Origin: Desulfovibrionaceae bacterium
GTDB taxonomy: Bacteria; Desulfobacterota; Desulfovibrionia; Desulfovibrionales; Desulfovibrionaceae
Reading direction: 5' to 3'
Assembly: GCA_031082225.1 (NCBI GenBank)
Contig: JAVHLG010000004.1
Span: 42,694-106,693 of the forward strand
Length of the DNA stretch: 64,000 bases
The notes under the pieces were generated by a model. The model worked only from the letters and a program-made list of their open reading frames with translations, had not been told where the DNA came from and did no database searches. Positions 25,895 through 35,329 of the stretch are shown piece after piece. The first letter of the stretch is position 1. Each line of letters opens with the position of its first letter. A program made the translations under genes and the position numbers.

Positions 25895-26437
25895 ATGGAA
25901 CTACGGTCGCTTTTGCGCGAAATTTACGACTTTCCCAAGGAAGGCATCGTCTTTTTGGACATCACGCCGCTTCTTGGCGACGGCAAGGCCTTCCACCACG
26001 CCGTGGACATGATGGCCGCCCGGTTCGCCGACGCGAATCCCACCAAGATCGTGGCCGCCGAGGCCAGGGGATTTATTTTCGGCGCGGCCCTGGCCTACAA
26101 GATGCGCATCGGGTTCGTGCCTGTGCGCAAGCCCGGCAAGCTGCCCTACAAGACCCAGAGCATCACCTACGACCTGGAATACGGCACCGACACCCTGTGC
26201 ATGCACGAGGACGCCGTGCTTAGGGGCGAGAAGGTGCTGGTGGTGGACGACCTTCTGGCCACGGGCGGCACGCTGAAGGGCGTGCTCAAGCTGGTGTCGT
26301 CCTTCGGGGCCGAGATCGTGGGCGTGGGGGTTTTGGTGGAGCTGGATTTCTTAAACGGCAAGGACTGCCTGGAAGGCTACAGCGTGCAAAGCGTGGTGCA
26401 TGTGGGCACGCCGGACAAAAAGCCGTCCTGTGCCTGA
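25895..26437 (+). CDS. apt: Adenine phosphoribosyltransferase
   Basis: The 180-residue protein is a type I phosphoribosyltransferase: MELRSLLREIYDFPKEGIVFLDITPLL at the N-terminus, AAEARGFIFGAAL in the middle and the PRPP-binding loop VLVVDDLLATGGTLKGVLKL. It converts adenine and PRPP to AMP. Start 25895 has a perfect AGGAGG six bases upstream; the track start at 25862 lacks this. It is followed after 100 bases by mtnP, whose product releases adenine from MTA, so the two reactions link directly. Confidence 0.96.
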   Translation: MELRSLLREIYDFPKEGIVFLDITPLLGDGKAFHHAVDMMAARFADANPTKIVAAEARGFIFGAALAYKMRIGFVPVRKPGKLPYKTQSITYDLEYGTDTLCMHEDAVLRGEKVLVVDDLLATGGTLKGVLKLVSSFGAEIVGVGVLVELDFLNGKDCLEGYSVQSVVHVGTPDKKPSCA

Positions 26438-26537
26438 GAGGCGGCGCGGCATCCCGGGGCATGATCGAGTGACGACCGCCTTGCCTGGCGCGGCGCAGGC
26501 CGCGTGACAGGGGCACAAAAGCCAAAGGACCAAGCAT

Positions 26538-27281
26538 ATGCGCATCGGCATCATCGGCGGCAGCGGCCTGGACGACCCGCACATCCTGGAAAACCCCACG
26601 GACCTGGAGATGGACACCCCCTTTGGGCCGCCCAACTCCACCATCCGGGTGGGAAAAATCGCCGGACGCGAGGTGGCGATTCTGGCCCGGCACGGCCGCC
26701 AGCACACCGCCCCGCCCACCAACGTCAACTACCGGGCCAACATCTGGGCCCTCAGGGACGCCGGGTGCGCGGCCATCCTGGCCACCACGGCCGTGGGGTC
26801 GCTGCGCGAGGACATCCGGCGCGGCGACCTGGTCATTTTGGACCAGTTCATCGACTTTACCCGGCTTCGCCGCCTGTCCTTCCATGACCACTTCAAGCCC
26901 CACGAGCCCCTGCACACCCCCATGGCCGAGCCGTTCACGCCGAAACTGCGCGAGGTGCTCATCGCCGGGTGCCAAAAGCTCGGCTACCGGCACCACGAGC
27001 GGGGCACGGTGGTGACCATCGAGGGCCCGCGCTTCTCCACCCGGGCCGAGTCCAACATGTTCCGGCTGTGGGGGGCCGACGTCATCAACATGAGCATCTC
27101 CACGGAATGCGGCCTGGCGGCCGAGGCCGGGGTTCCGTACGCGGCCGTGGCCATGTCCACGGACTACGACTGCTGGAAGACCGACGAGCCCCCCGTGACC
27201 TGGGACGAGATCGTGCACATCTTCAAGGAAAACGCCGAAAAGGTGACCACGCTTTTGATCGAGACCATCAAGGCGTTGTAA
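26538..27281 (+). CDS. mtnP: S-methyl-5'-thioadenosine/thioinosine phosphorylase
   Basis: The 247-residue nucleoside phosphorylase starts MRIGIIGGSGLDD, has the phosphate-binding RHGRQHTAPPTNVNYRANIWAL, and ends with the base-binding segment MSISTECGLAAEAGVPYAAVAMSTDYDCW. MTA phosphorylases split MTA to adenine and methylthioribose-1-phosphate. With apt upstream and a probable MTA deaminase (mtaD) divergent, the substrate could be MTA or its inosine form. The C-terminal TDYDCW favours the MtnP group. Downstream genes of methionine salvage are not in this window. Confidence 0.93.
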   Translation: MRIGIIGGSGLDDPHILENPTDLEMDTPFGPPNSTIRVGKIAGREVAILARHGRQHTAPPTNVNYRANIWALRDAGCAAILATTAVGSLREDIRRGDLVILDQFIDFTRLRRLSFHDHFKPHEPLHTPMAEPFTPKLREVLIAGCQKLGYRHHERGTVVTIEGPRFSTRAESNMFRLWGADVINMSISTECGLAAEAGVPYAAVAMSTDYDCWKTDEPPVTWDEIVHIFKENAEKVTTLLIETIKAL

Positions 27282-27307
27282 GTCCGTCCTGGGGCGGGAT
27301 GTTTTCT

Positions 27308-27332
27308 ACGGCCGGGGGCTTGCGCCTCCGGC
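27308..27332. repeat. GGCCGGGGGC hairpin repeat, copy 1
   Basis: ACGGCCGGGGGCTTGCGCCTCCGGCTGT is a GC hairpin, 27 bases after the mtnP stop and just before the hicA stub. Close copies lie at 27901-27935 and 28788-28816, with the loop reading GCAA there and TTGC here. Confidence 0.6.
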
Positions 27333-27349
27333 TGTGTCGTTTATCGGGG

Positions 27350-27448
27350 AACGGCCGCGCCGTCCCGGTTCCGGTGCATGGCGCAAAAGATATCGGTCCC
27401 GGCCTGCTCGCCGCCATCGCCCGCCAGACCGGCGTGGATTTGAAATAG
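27350..27448 (+). pseudogene. Truncated hicA remnant (C-terminal third only)
   Basis: An open frame ending at 27448 reads AVPVPVHGAKDIGPGLLAAIARQTGVDLK. This is the C-terminal part of a HicA mRNA interferase, where 'VPxHxxKxIxxGxLxxIxxQxG' is the family pattern. The N-terminal half, including the catalytic His region GxHxxF, is missing; upstream sequence in this frame is a GC hairpin and intergenic DNA. It stops 12 bases before the intact hicB, the usual hicA-hicB spacing. The toxin is therefore inactive, while the antitoxin gene is kept. Confidence 0.75.
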
Positions 27449-27460
27449 GAGCTGCGAACT

Positions 27461-27877
27461 ATGGATATACGGTATCCCGTGGTGCTCGAACCCGAGGTGG
27501 GAGGAGGCTTCTTCGTCCGTTTCCCGGATTTTGAAGATGTCTTCACCGAAGGCTCGACCCGCGACGAGGCCCTGTGCAACGCGGTCGAGGCCCTGTCGGG
27601 CATGCTGGCCTTCAAGCTCGAGAATGGACATGCCATCCCGCGACCGGAGGCGGTCCCGCCGGAAACGGATGCCGTGGCCCCGGACGCCAAGGTCCAGGCG
27701 GCGCTTCTGGTGCGGTTTGCGCGCGGTGCGCGGTCCCTGGCGGAGGTAGCCCGCGCCCTGGGCACCTCCTGGCCTTCGGCCAAGCGTCTGGAAGACCCCA
27801 CGCATTGGCCGAGCTTAAAAAGCCTGGACCGGGTTGCCGCCGTGATGGGGAAGAAGCTGGTGTTGTCCTTTGAATGA
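27461..27877 (+). CDS. HicB-family antitoxin (orphaned)
   Basis: The 138-residue protein starts with the HicB fold: MDIRYPVVLEPEVGGGFFVRFPDFEDVFTEGSTRDEALCNAVEALSGML, the partial-RNase-H-like domain. A C-terminal helix-turn-helix-like part (FARGARSLAEVARALGTSWPSAKRLEDP...) suits DNA binding and autoregulation. GGAG lies seven or so bases before the ATG. It follows the truncated hicA, so it has no intact cognate toxin here. It might still act on other HicA toxins, such as the one encoded 600 bases downstream, but the two HicB proteins differ clearly. Confidence 0.9.
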   Translation: MDIRYPVVLEPEVGGGFFVRFPDFEDVFTEGSTRDEALCNAVEALSGMLAFKLENGHAIPRPEAVPPETDAVAPDAKVQAALLVRFARGARSLAEVARALGTSWPSAKRLEDPTHWPSLKSLDRVAAVMGKKLVLSFE

Positions 27878-27897
27878 GTAAAAAAGCGATTTCACGC

Positions 27898-27935
27898 CAT
27901 AAAACGGCCGGGGGCGCAAGCCTCCGGCCGTTTTT
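27898..27935. terminator. Bidirectional terminator between the two hicB genes (GGCCGGGGGC copy 2)
   Basis: AAAACGGCCGGGGGC and GCCTCCGGCCGTTTTT pair around GCAA, with a T-run on the + strand and an A-run giving a T-run on the minus strand. It separates the convergent hicB genes and belongs to the local hairpin family. Confidence 0.8.
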
Positions 27936-27992
27936 CATGCTGCGCTAAGTTGTGGGGAGAGTGATGCGCGTAGCGCGGGAGACCCCGGATGC

Positions 27993-28427
27993 CTAGGCCG
28001 CCTGGAGACTGCGCAAGGAGATCGCCACTTCCTGCCCCAGGGCCAGAAACGCGGCATCCAGCGAGTCCAGGCGGGAGGCGTGATTGAGATCCAGGAGCCG
28101 ATCGGCGTGTTGCCGGGCGATGCCCATGCGCCGGGCCAACTCCGCCTTGGTGACGCCCAGGCGGCGCATGGTCGCATAGAGCAGCACCTTGAGGCAGGTC
28201 TGCGTGGACAGGCGCACGGGATGAAGGGCCGCCCCCCTGTTCTGGGGCGGGGGGATGTCCTTTTTGCGGGCCATCCGTGCGGCCAGGGCCTCTTCGACGG
28301 CGCCCACGGCGTGGCCGAGCGCCTCCTGCGCATCCTCGCCGAAGGTGGCCACCTCGGGCAAGTCGGGGCAGGCGACAAGTACGGTGTCGTTGTCATCCGG
28401 CGTCAAGGAGACGTAATACATGAGCAT
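27993..28427 (-). CDS. HicB-family antitoxin
   Basis: The 144-residue protein has the HicB N-terminal domain (MYYVSLTPDDNDTVLVACPDLPEVATFGEDAQEALGHAVGAVEEAL) and a C-terminal helix-turn-helix (GVTKAELARRMGIARQHADRLLDLNHASRLDSLDAAFLAL). It should neutralise the HicA encoded just upstream and repress the operon. AGGAGG precedes the ATG at 28427. It starts nine bases after the hicA stop on the same strand. Its sequence is only distantly similar to the other HicB in this window. Confidence 0.93.
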   Translation of the reverse strand: MLMYYVSLTPDDNDTVLVACPDLPEVATFGEDAQEALGHAVGAVEEALAARMARKKDIPPPQNRGAALHPVRLSTQTCLKVLLYATMRRLGVTKAELARRMGIARQHADRLLDLNHASRLDSLDAAFLALGQEVAISLRSLQAA

Positions 28428-28436
28428 GGCGTCCTC

Positions 28437-28625
28437 CTACTTCAAGCCGAGCTGCTTCAGGATGCTGTTGACCAGTCCCGTCCCGAGTTCCTTGCCCTGC
28501 CCGTGCATGGGCAACTGGGCCGTCTTGTCCCCGAGAACGACGGTCAGGTGGCCGGACCCTCCCCGGTGCGACTCGAAAGTGCATCCTTTCTTGGCCAGCC
28601 ACCGTTTCAGCTCCGCGCTGTTCAT
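28437..28625 (-). CDS. HicA-family mRNA interferase toxin
   Basis: The 62-residue product MNSAELKRWLAKKGCTFESH then RGGSGHLTVVLGDKTAQLPM and HGQGKELGTGLVNSILKQLGLK is a complete HicA: a double-stranded-RNA-binding-like fold with the conserved His in GSGHL. It cleaves mRNA and is held by HicB. I use the Met at 28625. It has no upstream Shine-Dalgarno but lies about seven bases after a strong -10 box, so the message may be leaderless; an ATG at 28640 overlaps the promoter and is unlikely. Confidence 0.9.
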   Translation of the reverse strand: MNSAELKRWLAKKGCTFESHRGGSGHLTVVLGDKTAQLPMHGQGKELGTGLVNSILKQLGLK

Positions 28626-28630
28626 GAATA

Positions 28631-28660
28631 CACCATACATGGTGGCAATCTTTTTGTCAA
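28631..28660 (-). promoter_or_regulatory. hicAB promoter with overlapping palindromic operator
   Basis: On the minus strand TTGACA (28660-28655), 17 bases, then TATGGT (28637-28632). The inverted repeat CACCAT-AC-ATGGTG (28631-28644) covers the -10 box. This suits repression by HicB. The predicted transcription start coincides with the hicA ATG within a base or two. Confidence 0.7.
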
Positions 28661-28787
28661 CACATATGATGACATGATTGGACGGCAGGCCAACTCTTCG
28701 CCGCCGGATGTCATGCGTGGCGTTGTCGTCAGCGAGGTTTTCGGAGCATGGCGGGGTACGGAAAGGTGATGCGCCAGGAGGGGGCAT

Positions 28788-28816
28788 GCGGCCGGGGGCG
28801 CAAGCCTCCGGCCGTT
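28788..28816. repeat. GGCCGGGGGC hairpin repeat, copy 3
   Basis: GCGGCCGGGGGCGCAAGCCTCCGGCCGTTTCTCC is nearly identical to the copy at 27901. It lies just after the AraC-type gene on the minus strand and upstream of hicA. It may be a terminator for the AraC gene. Confidence 0.65.
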
Positions 28817-28838
28817 TCTCCGTTCCGGGGCGGACGGG

Positions 28839-29714
28839 TTATCCCTTGGGAAGAAGCGGGATGTAGATTTCCGTACGCAGATCCGTCGGCGGCGTGGTGG
28901 CCGGGTCGTTCAGATAGATCTCGATGCTGGGGGCGTAGCCCGGTTCCCGGCCGAGTTTGGGCAGTTCCACGCCGCACAGGGCGGCGTAGCAGGCGTGCAG
29001 TCCGGAATAGGGCCCTTCGTGCAGGGCCATGGCATAGTCCCCGCCGCCGATGTCCATGACCCCCACCGGCCCCTCGGCCTTCACCCCCTCGGCCACGGTG
29101 ATGCAGGCGTCGTAGCGGATTTTTTCCGGCGGCGTGACCTCGGGGTCGTCGTGGCTGATCCCCATGGCCCGGGTCTGCGGCCCGAGCAGGCCCTTGGGCC
29201 CGGCCCAGGCGCACAGCGTCTCCCAGGCGGCATGGCATTGGTCGTAGGGGCCCACGTGGCGCACGTAGGCCACCTTCGTGACGGGGAAGAAAACGATTGT
29301 TGCGTCCATGGCGATGTCTCCTTGTGGTTTTGGAGGCGGCACGGGGCGCTTTGGCAGGGGCAGCCCCAGGCGGGCGGCTTCGCGGCAGGCCCTGGGCGAG
29401 ACCCCGAAATGGGCCTTGAAGGCCCGGGTGAAGGCCTGGTGGCTTTCGTAGCCGCTTTCAAACGCGATGTCCGTCACCGGCCGGGCCGTTCGGGACAGGA
29501 ACATGGCCGCCCGTTCCAGGCGCAGGCGTCTGGCGTAGGCGGCCAGGGATTCGCCCACCATGCCGGTGAACATCCGGTGAAAATGGTGGGGCGAATAGTG
29601 GGCCAGCCCGGCCAGGTGATCCAGGGAGGGCAGCGCGTCCAGGTTGTGTTCCAGACAGGCCAGAACCCGGTTGATGCGCTGCCGGTAGTCGTCGCGGGCC
29701 ACGTGCGTCTCCAT
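28839..29714 (-). CDS. AraC-family regulator with GyrI-like effector domain
   Basis: The 291-residue protein has an N-terminal AraC helix-turn-helix pair (residues about 8-110: VLACLEHNLDALPSLDHLAGLAHYSPHHFHRMFTGMVGES...PVTDIAFESGYESHQAFTRAFKAHFGVSPRACR). The C-terminal half is GyrI-like/SOUL-type, from VFFPVTKVAYVRHVGPYDQC to TEIYIPLLPKG. The Rob/BmrR type of layout senses small hydrophobic ligands and controls stress or efflux genes. No obvious target is adjacent. The hairpin repeat at 28788 lies just downstream. Confidence 0.92.
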   Translation of the reverse strand: METHVARDDYRQRINRVLACLEHNLDALPSLDHLAGLAHYSPHHFHRMFTGMVGESLAAYARRLRLERAAMFLSRTARPVTDIAFESGYESHQAFTRAFKAHFGVSPRACREAARLGLPLPKRPVPPPKPQGDIAMDATIVFFPVTKVAYVRHVGPYDQCHAAWETLCAWAGPKGLLGPQTRAMGISHDDPEVTPPEKIRYDACITVAEGVKAEGPVGVMDIGGGDYAMALHEGPYSGLHACYAALCGVELPKLGREPGYAPSIEIYLNDPATTPPTDLRTEIYIPLLPKG

Positions 29715-29867
29715 GGGCGCGGTGATAGCAGGTCGCGGCCGACGCCGCTTGACCGTTTTTGCGGAAGTTGCCGCCGTTGGGCTCGACCAATGCGCGCCGG
29801 GAGATTCCCGGTGCGCGCGTGGTCGTTTTTACGGATGTCTCCGCCGTGGCGGCGACAGGGGCAACAA

Positions 29868-29889
29868 AACCGCCGGTCGCCCGGCGGTT
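29868..29889 (-). terminator. Terminator after the UspA gene
   Basis: On the minus strand AACCGCCGG pairs with CCGGCGGTT around GCGA, followed by TTGTTGCC-type sequence, 25 bases after the stop of the universal stress protein. Confidence 0.7.
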
Positions 29890-29913
29890 GGTGAAAAAAA
29901 GACCGCGCCCCGG

Positions 29914-30363
29914 CTATTTTTCCGGGTCAGGGCGCATGCTCATGACCGGAACCGTGGCGCTTTTGATGACCTTTTCGGCCACGGAGCCGAAGAGGATCTT
30001 GTCGATGCCTTTGCGGCCGTGGGTGCCCAAAACGATCAGGTCGGCCTTGACGTCCTTGGCGGCGGTGAGGATTTCCTCTGCCGCATAGCCCGTGGCCACC
30101 CGGCCTTCCACGTTTCGTCCCGGGAAATGCTCCTTCAAAAAGGCGTCCATGGTCTCCGTGGCCCCGGCCACGATGCCCTGGACGAAGTTGTCGATGTAGC
30201 TGGCCTGGACGTGGAACTCCACATACTGGTTGAGGGAGGGGGCCACGTACAGCACCACCAGCCTGGCCCCGAAGGCGTCGGTCACAAGCCGTGCATAATC
30301 CGCCACCTTGGGGCTGACCTCGGAAAAATCCAGCGCGCACAGAATCGTCTCGATCTTGGCCAT
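29914..30363 (-). CDS. Universal stress protein (UspA family)
   Basis: The 149-residue protein has the UspA fold, starting KIETILCALDFSEVSPKVADYARLV. It ends with the ATP-binding motif G2XG9XG(S/T): GTHGRKGIDKILFGSVAEKV. It should bind ATP in the cytoplasm and act in stress survival, with no catalytic function assigned. Length equals the single-domain family. It is about 100 bases downstream of the acyltransferase on the same strand and has its own leader and terminator. Confidence 0.95.
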   Translation of the reverse strand: MAKIETILCALDFSEVSPKVADYARLVTDAFGARLVVLYVAPSLNQYVEFHVQASYIDNFVQGIVAGATETMDAFLKEHFPGRNVEGRVATGYAAEEILTAAKDVKADLIVLGTHGRKGIDKILFGSVAEKVIKSATVPVMSMRPDPEK

Positions 30364-30459
30364 ATCCTGCTCCCGTGGGTTGAAACGTTGGGATTGTGAA
30401 ACGATGCCCGCATCCTAGCCCATGCCCAGGGCGAAGGAAAGGGCGGGACGCAGGGAAGG

Positions 30460-31530
30460 TCAACTGGCGGCCAGAACCCGCTTTTGCCGGTAGCGTTCGA
30501 TGCGGTTGGTGAGCAGGATGTTGAACACGGTGCAGAAGGCCACGGTCGCCAGCACGGACAAAAGGGGAAGCTGGCTCTCGGGGACATAGTACCGCAGAAC
30601 CACGATGATCAGCCAATGGGAGATGTAGATGGGATAGGACAACTCCCCCACCATGCGGTCGAACTTCATGTGCCGGGTGGCGTAGAAGGCATAGGGAAGG
30701 GCCAGCATGGTCAGGACGTAGGTGCACAGCTCTTTGCTCAATCCGCCGGGAATGAACTGGTACGACAGCAGGAAGCACAGAAATCCCGCCGTGACCGCAG
30801 GCGGCAGCCAGGGCCGCATGGGGCGGGCGGTGATCCGGCGGTAGAGCCGGTGACACAGGATGCCCAGGAGGAAGAACCCGAACTCGGCCGGAAAAAAGCG
30901 CTGTTCCCACGGATCGGCGGGCAGGCCCTGTACGGCGATGTACCAGCGTACGGCCAGACTGGCCGCGATCAGGCCCGCCAGCAGCCGGGTTTTGCTGCGC
31001 ACCAGCACCGGGGCCAGGAGATAGAAGGTGAGCTCCAGGGAGATGGTCCAGGCCTGGGGAACCAGCAGATAATACCAGGCCGGCTGGGGCGCGGCCAGGG
31101 CGTTGACGTCGAAATAAAAGCTCCCGGCCGGGGAAAGCCCCAGGAAAAACAGGATGTCCTGGCCGTAGACGCTGAGGTTGGCCAGGACCAGGGCGGCGGC
31201 GGCCAGGGGGCTTAAAAAGTCCTGTCGGGCGATCCAGGGGCCAAGGAGCAGTTTGGTGTCCAGAACCTGCCAGAAAAAGAGCGAGGCCAGAAAGGACAAG
31301 GCGAGCACCACCCAGTAGGCCGGGAACAGCCGCAGGAAGCGGTTGGTGATGAACAGCCGGTAGGTTCCTGGCCCCACATATTTGCTGGACAGGATCAGGG
31401 ACATGTAAAAGCCGGAGATGATGAAGAAAATCTTGATGGCAATGTAGGCATCGGTAAAAATCAGCCCGAAGAGGGGACCGGCGTGGTTGAGAACCACCGT
31501 GACGGCCAGAAGAAAGCGGATGGCGCCCAT
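30460..31530 (-). CDS. Acyltransferase 3 family membrane protein
   Basis: The 356-residue protein begins MGAIRFLLAVTVVLNHAGPLFGLIF with the expected catalytic His region (NHA). It has about ten membrane helices (FFIISGFYMSLIL, WVVLALSFLASLFFWQVL, and so on to IYISHWLIIVVLRYYV). The family (OafA/NolL-like) transfers acetyl or other acyl groups onto surface polysaccharides at the inner membrane. Acceptor is unknown. No glycan cluster surrounds it, but the glycosyltransferase at 18.2 kb and ugd at 39 kb are in the same window. Confidence 0.93.
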   Translation of the reverse strand: MGAIRFLLAVTVVLNHAGPLFGLIFTDAYIAIKIFFIISGFYMSLILSSKYVGPGTYRLFITNRFLRLFPAYWVVLALSFLASLFFWQVLDTKLLLGPWIARQDFLSPLAAAALVLANLSVYGQDILFFLGLSPAGSFYFDVNALAAPQPAWYYLLVPQAWTISLELTFYLLAPVLVRSKTRLLAGLIAASLAVRWYIAVQGLPADPWEQRFFPAEFGFFLLGILCHRLYRRITARPMRPWLPPAVTAGFLCFLLSYQFIPGGLSKELCTYVLTMLALPYAFYATRHMKFDRMVGELSYPIYISHWLIIVVLRYYVPESQLPLLSVLATVAFCTVFNILLTNRIERYRQKRVLAAS

Positions 31531-31678
31531 GCGTGATGATTATCCTGTGCGGCCGTTTGCGGACGCCTCATGCGACAACCGGCCGGAACCGGCCATGTCC
31601 GTGCAGAACCGGCCGGAATCGTCCCGAACCCGGAACGCAGGCAGGCAGGCCGTGCGGGCGGTTTTTGCCGTGGCGGAC

Positions 31679-31721
31679 AAAAAAGGCGCGCCCCCGGCCA
31701 CAAGCCCCGGGGGACCGCGCC
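31679..31721 (-). terminator. Rho-independent terminator of the cimA operon
   Basis: On the minus strand a GC-rich hairpin (GGCGCG...CCCCCGG / CCGGGGG...CGCGCC) is followed by TTTTTT about 22 bases after the cimA stop. It closes the pdxJ-to-cimA operon. Confidence 0.9.
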
Positions 31722-31742
31722 GCCGGGCGGCCGGACATGGCC

Positions 31743-33353
<1,611 letters not shown>

Positions 33354-33412
33354 GCCCCTTCGTCCCGTTTTTTTTCATGGTACCGGGTGCGGCCTGCGCC
33401 TGCAAGCCTGGA

Positions 33413-34648
33413 TCAGCAGACCCGGTCGCCGCCCGGGCTGTCCAGGCCGAAGGCGTCGTGCAGGGCGCGCACGGCCAGTTCCAGGTATTTTTCCTCGATG
33501 AGGCAGGTGATCTTGATTTCCGAGGTGGAGATCATGAGGATATTGATGTTCTCGTTTTTCAGGCAGGTGAACATCATGGCCGCCACGCCCGAGTGGTTGC
33601 GCATGCCCACGCCGATGACCGACACCTTGCACACGTTCAGATCGTGCTGCACCTCCACGGCCCCGATCTCCTTGTTGTCGCGGGAAAGGATCTCCAGGGT
33701 CTTCTCCAGATTGGCCCGGGAGACGGTGAAGGTCATGTCCGTGCGGCCGTCGCGGCTGGTGTTCTGCACGATCATGTCCACCAGGATGCCCGCATCGGCG
33801 ATGGGGCTGAAGATGGCGGCGGCCACGCCGGGGCAGTCCATGACGTTGAATACGGTGATGCGGCACTGATCCTTGTCGTAGGCGATGCCCGAAACCAGCA
33901 CGTCTTCCATCAGCTCATCCTCCTGGGTGACCAGTGTGCCGGGATCGTCGCAGAACGTCGAGCGCACCCGGACCGGGACATTGTATTTCTTGGCGAACTC
34001 CACGGACCTGATCTGCAAGACCTTGGCCCCCATGCTGGAGAACTCCAGCATTTCGTCGTAGCTTATGCGGTCCAGCTTGCGGGCCGTGGAGCACATGTTG
34101 GGATCGGTGGTGTAGACACCCTTGACGTCGGTGTAGATCTCGCACACGTCGGCATTGAGGGCCGCCGCCAGGGCCACGCCCGTGGTGTCCGAGCCGCCGC
34201 GCCCCAGCGTGGTCAGGCGTCCGTGACAGCTCACGCCCTGGAACCCGGCCACCACCAGCACGTCGAATTCCTCGATCATGTCCAGGAGTTTGGCGTTGTC
34301 GATCTCCAGGATGCGGGCCCGGGCGTAGTTGTTGTTGGTCAGGATGGGGATCTGGAAGCCCAGGACCGAGCGGCATTTGATGCCCGCGTCTTTGAGCAGC
34401 ATGGCGAACAGGGTCACCGAGACCTGCTCGCCCGTGGTCACCAGGGCGTCGCACTCGGAGGGGTCGGGATTGGCGGACCACTGCCGGGCCAGACCCAGGA
34501 GACGGTTGGTCTCCCCGGACATGGCCGAGAGCACCACCACCACCTTGAAGCCTTCCGCCAGGCCTTTTTTCACCCGGGCCTCGACCTGCTTCATGCGATC
34601 CAGCCCGGCAACCGACGTGCCGCCGTATTTTTGCACCAGTATGCGCAT
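33413..34648 (-). CDS. lysC: Aspartate kinase
   Basis: The 411-residue protein begins MRILVQKYGGTSVAGLDRMKQVEARVKKG, with the kinase motif KYGGTSV. It includes TTGEQVSVTLFAMLL, GRGGSDTTGVALAAAL, and two C-terminal ACT domains (FNVMDCPGVAAAIFSPIADA, VIGVGMRNHSGVAAMMFTCLKNENI) for feedback control by lysine and/or threonine. It makes aspartyl-phosphate for Lys, Thr, Met and Ile. I use the Met at 34648; the extra 111 codons of the track ORF are the shadow of tsaE. RBS GGAGG. Gap to tsaE is 26 bases and to cimA 59 bases. Confidence 0.97.
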   Translation of the reverse strand: MRILVQKYGGTSVAGLDRMKQVEARVKKGLAEGFKVVVVLSAMSGETNRLLGLARQWSANPDPSECDALVTTGEQVSVTLFAMLLKDAGIKCRSVLGFQIPILTNNNYARARILEIDNAKLLDMIEEFDVLVVAGFQGVSCHGRLTTLGRGGSDTTGVALAAALNADVCEIYTDVKGVYTTDPNMCSTARKLDRISYDEMLEFSSMGAKVLQIRSVEFAKKYNVPVRVRSTFCDDPGTLVTQEDELMEDVLVSGIAYDKDQCRITVFNVMDCPGVAAAIFSPIADAGILVDMIVQNTSRDGRTDMTFTVSRANLEKTLEILSRDNKEIGAVEVQHDLNVCKVSVIGVGMRNHSGVAAMMFTCLKNENINILMISTSEIKITCLIEEKYLELAVRALHDAFGLDSPGGDRVC

Positions 34649-34674
34649 GCTTCCTCCGCGTTTGCAGGGCCGCG

Positions 34675-35319
34675 TCAGGCGCGGTCCCGGGAATCCGTGT
34701 CGCCGGGCGGGGGGCCTTCGCCGCCGTCCCCGGAAGATGTCCCCGCACAAGTCTCCAGATGGGGCGCCAGCGCGGTCAAAAGGGCCTCGGCCACAGGGCC
34801 GTGGGCGGAAATATCCACCTCCCGCCCCGATCTCGCGGGCCGAAACGACAAGGCCAGATGGTCGCGGTCCAGGCAGTCGGCAGGCAGGTGCTCGGCCCAT
34901 TCCACGGCCAGGATGCGTCCCTGACAGCCGGGTTCCGGACGGCCTCGTTCCGGGTCCATCAGGTCCGGGGAGTCGCCGCACAGGCTGGCAGCCGTTTCGT
35001 CCGGAGGCTCGGCGCTCTCCTCGAAAAGCTCCCGGGCCTCTTCCCCGTGCAGGCGGTAGAGGTCCATGTGCACCACTTCCGGCCGGGTGGGATAGATGTT
35101 GACCAGGTTGAAACTGGGGCTGGCCACCTCGGCTTCGTCGCCGCCGGGCAGGCTTTCGGCCAATCCGCGAATGCAGGTGGTTTTGCCCGATCCCAGGTCG
35201 CCGCGCAAGAGGAGAACGACCGTGCCGGGGGCGTTTTTCAGGATCGCGCCCAGGGCGATCCCCAGGCGCAGGGTGCTGGGCGCGTCCACGAGAGCCACGG
35301 CGGTGCGGGCATCAGGCAT
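34675..35319 (-). CDS. tsaE: tRNA threonylcarbamoyladenosine biosynthesis protein TsaE
   Basis: The 214-residue P-loop protein has Walker A GDLGSGKTTCIRGLA, SPSFNLVNIY and DLYRLHGEE, and a late VEWAEHLP, all typical of TsaE. TsaE, with TsaB and TsaD, makes t6A37 on ANN-decoding tRNAs. It is longer than the usual 150-160 residues. An acidic insertion lies between about 105 and 130 (EESAEPPDETAASLCGDSPD) and a Gly/Asp-rich tail at the end. It starts 10 bases after the CBS-domain gene stop. Confidence 0.93.
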   Translation of the reverse strand: MPDARTAVALVDAPSTLRLGIALGAILKNAPGTVVLLLRGDLGSGKTTCIRGLAESLPGGDEAEVASPSFNLVNIYPTRPEVVHMDLYRLHGEEARELFEESAEPPDETAASLCGDSPDLMDPERGRPEPGCQGRILAVEWAEHLPADCLDRDHLALSFRPARSGREVDISAHGPVAEALLTALAPHLETCAGTSSGDGGEGPPPGDTDSRDRA

Positions 35320-35329
35320 GGGGCGGCGT

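Noticed and set aside
31570-31625. ACCGGCCGGAA direct repeats near 31.6 kb as operators
   Set aside because: Only two short copies in very GC-rich DNA; chance occurrence cannot be excluded.
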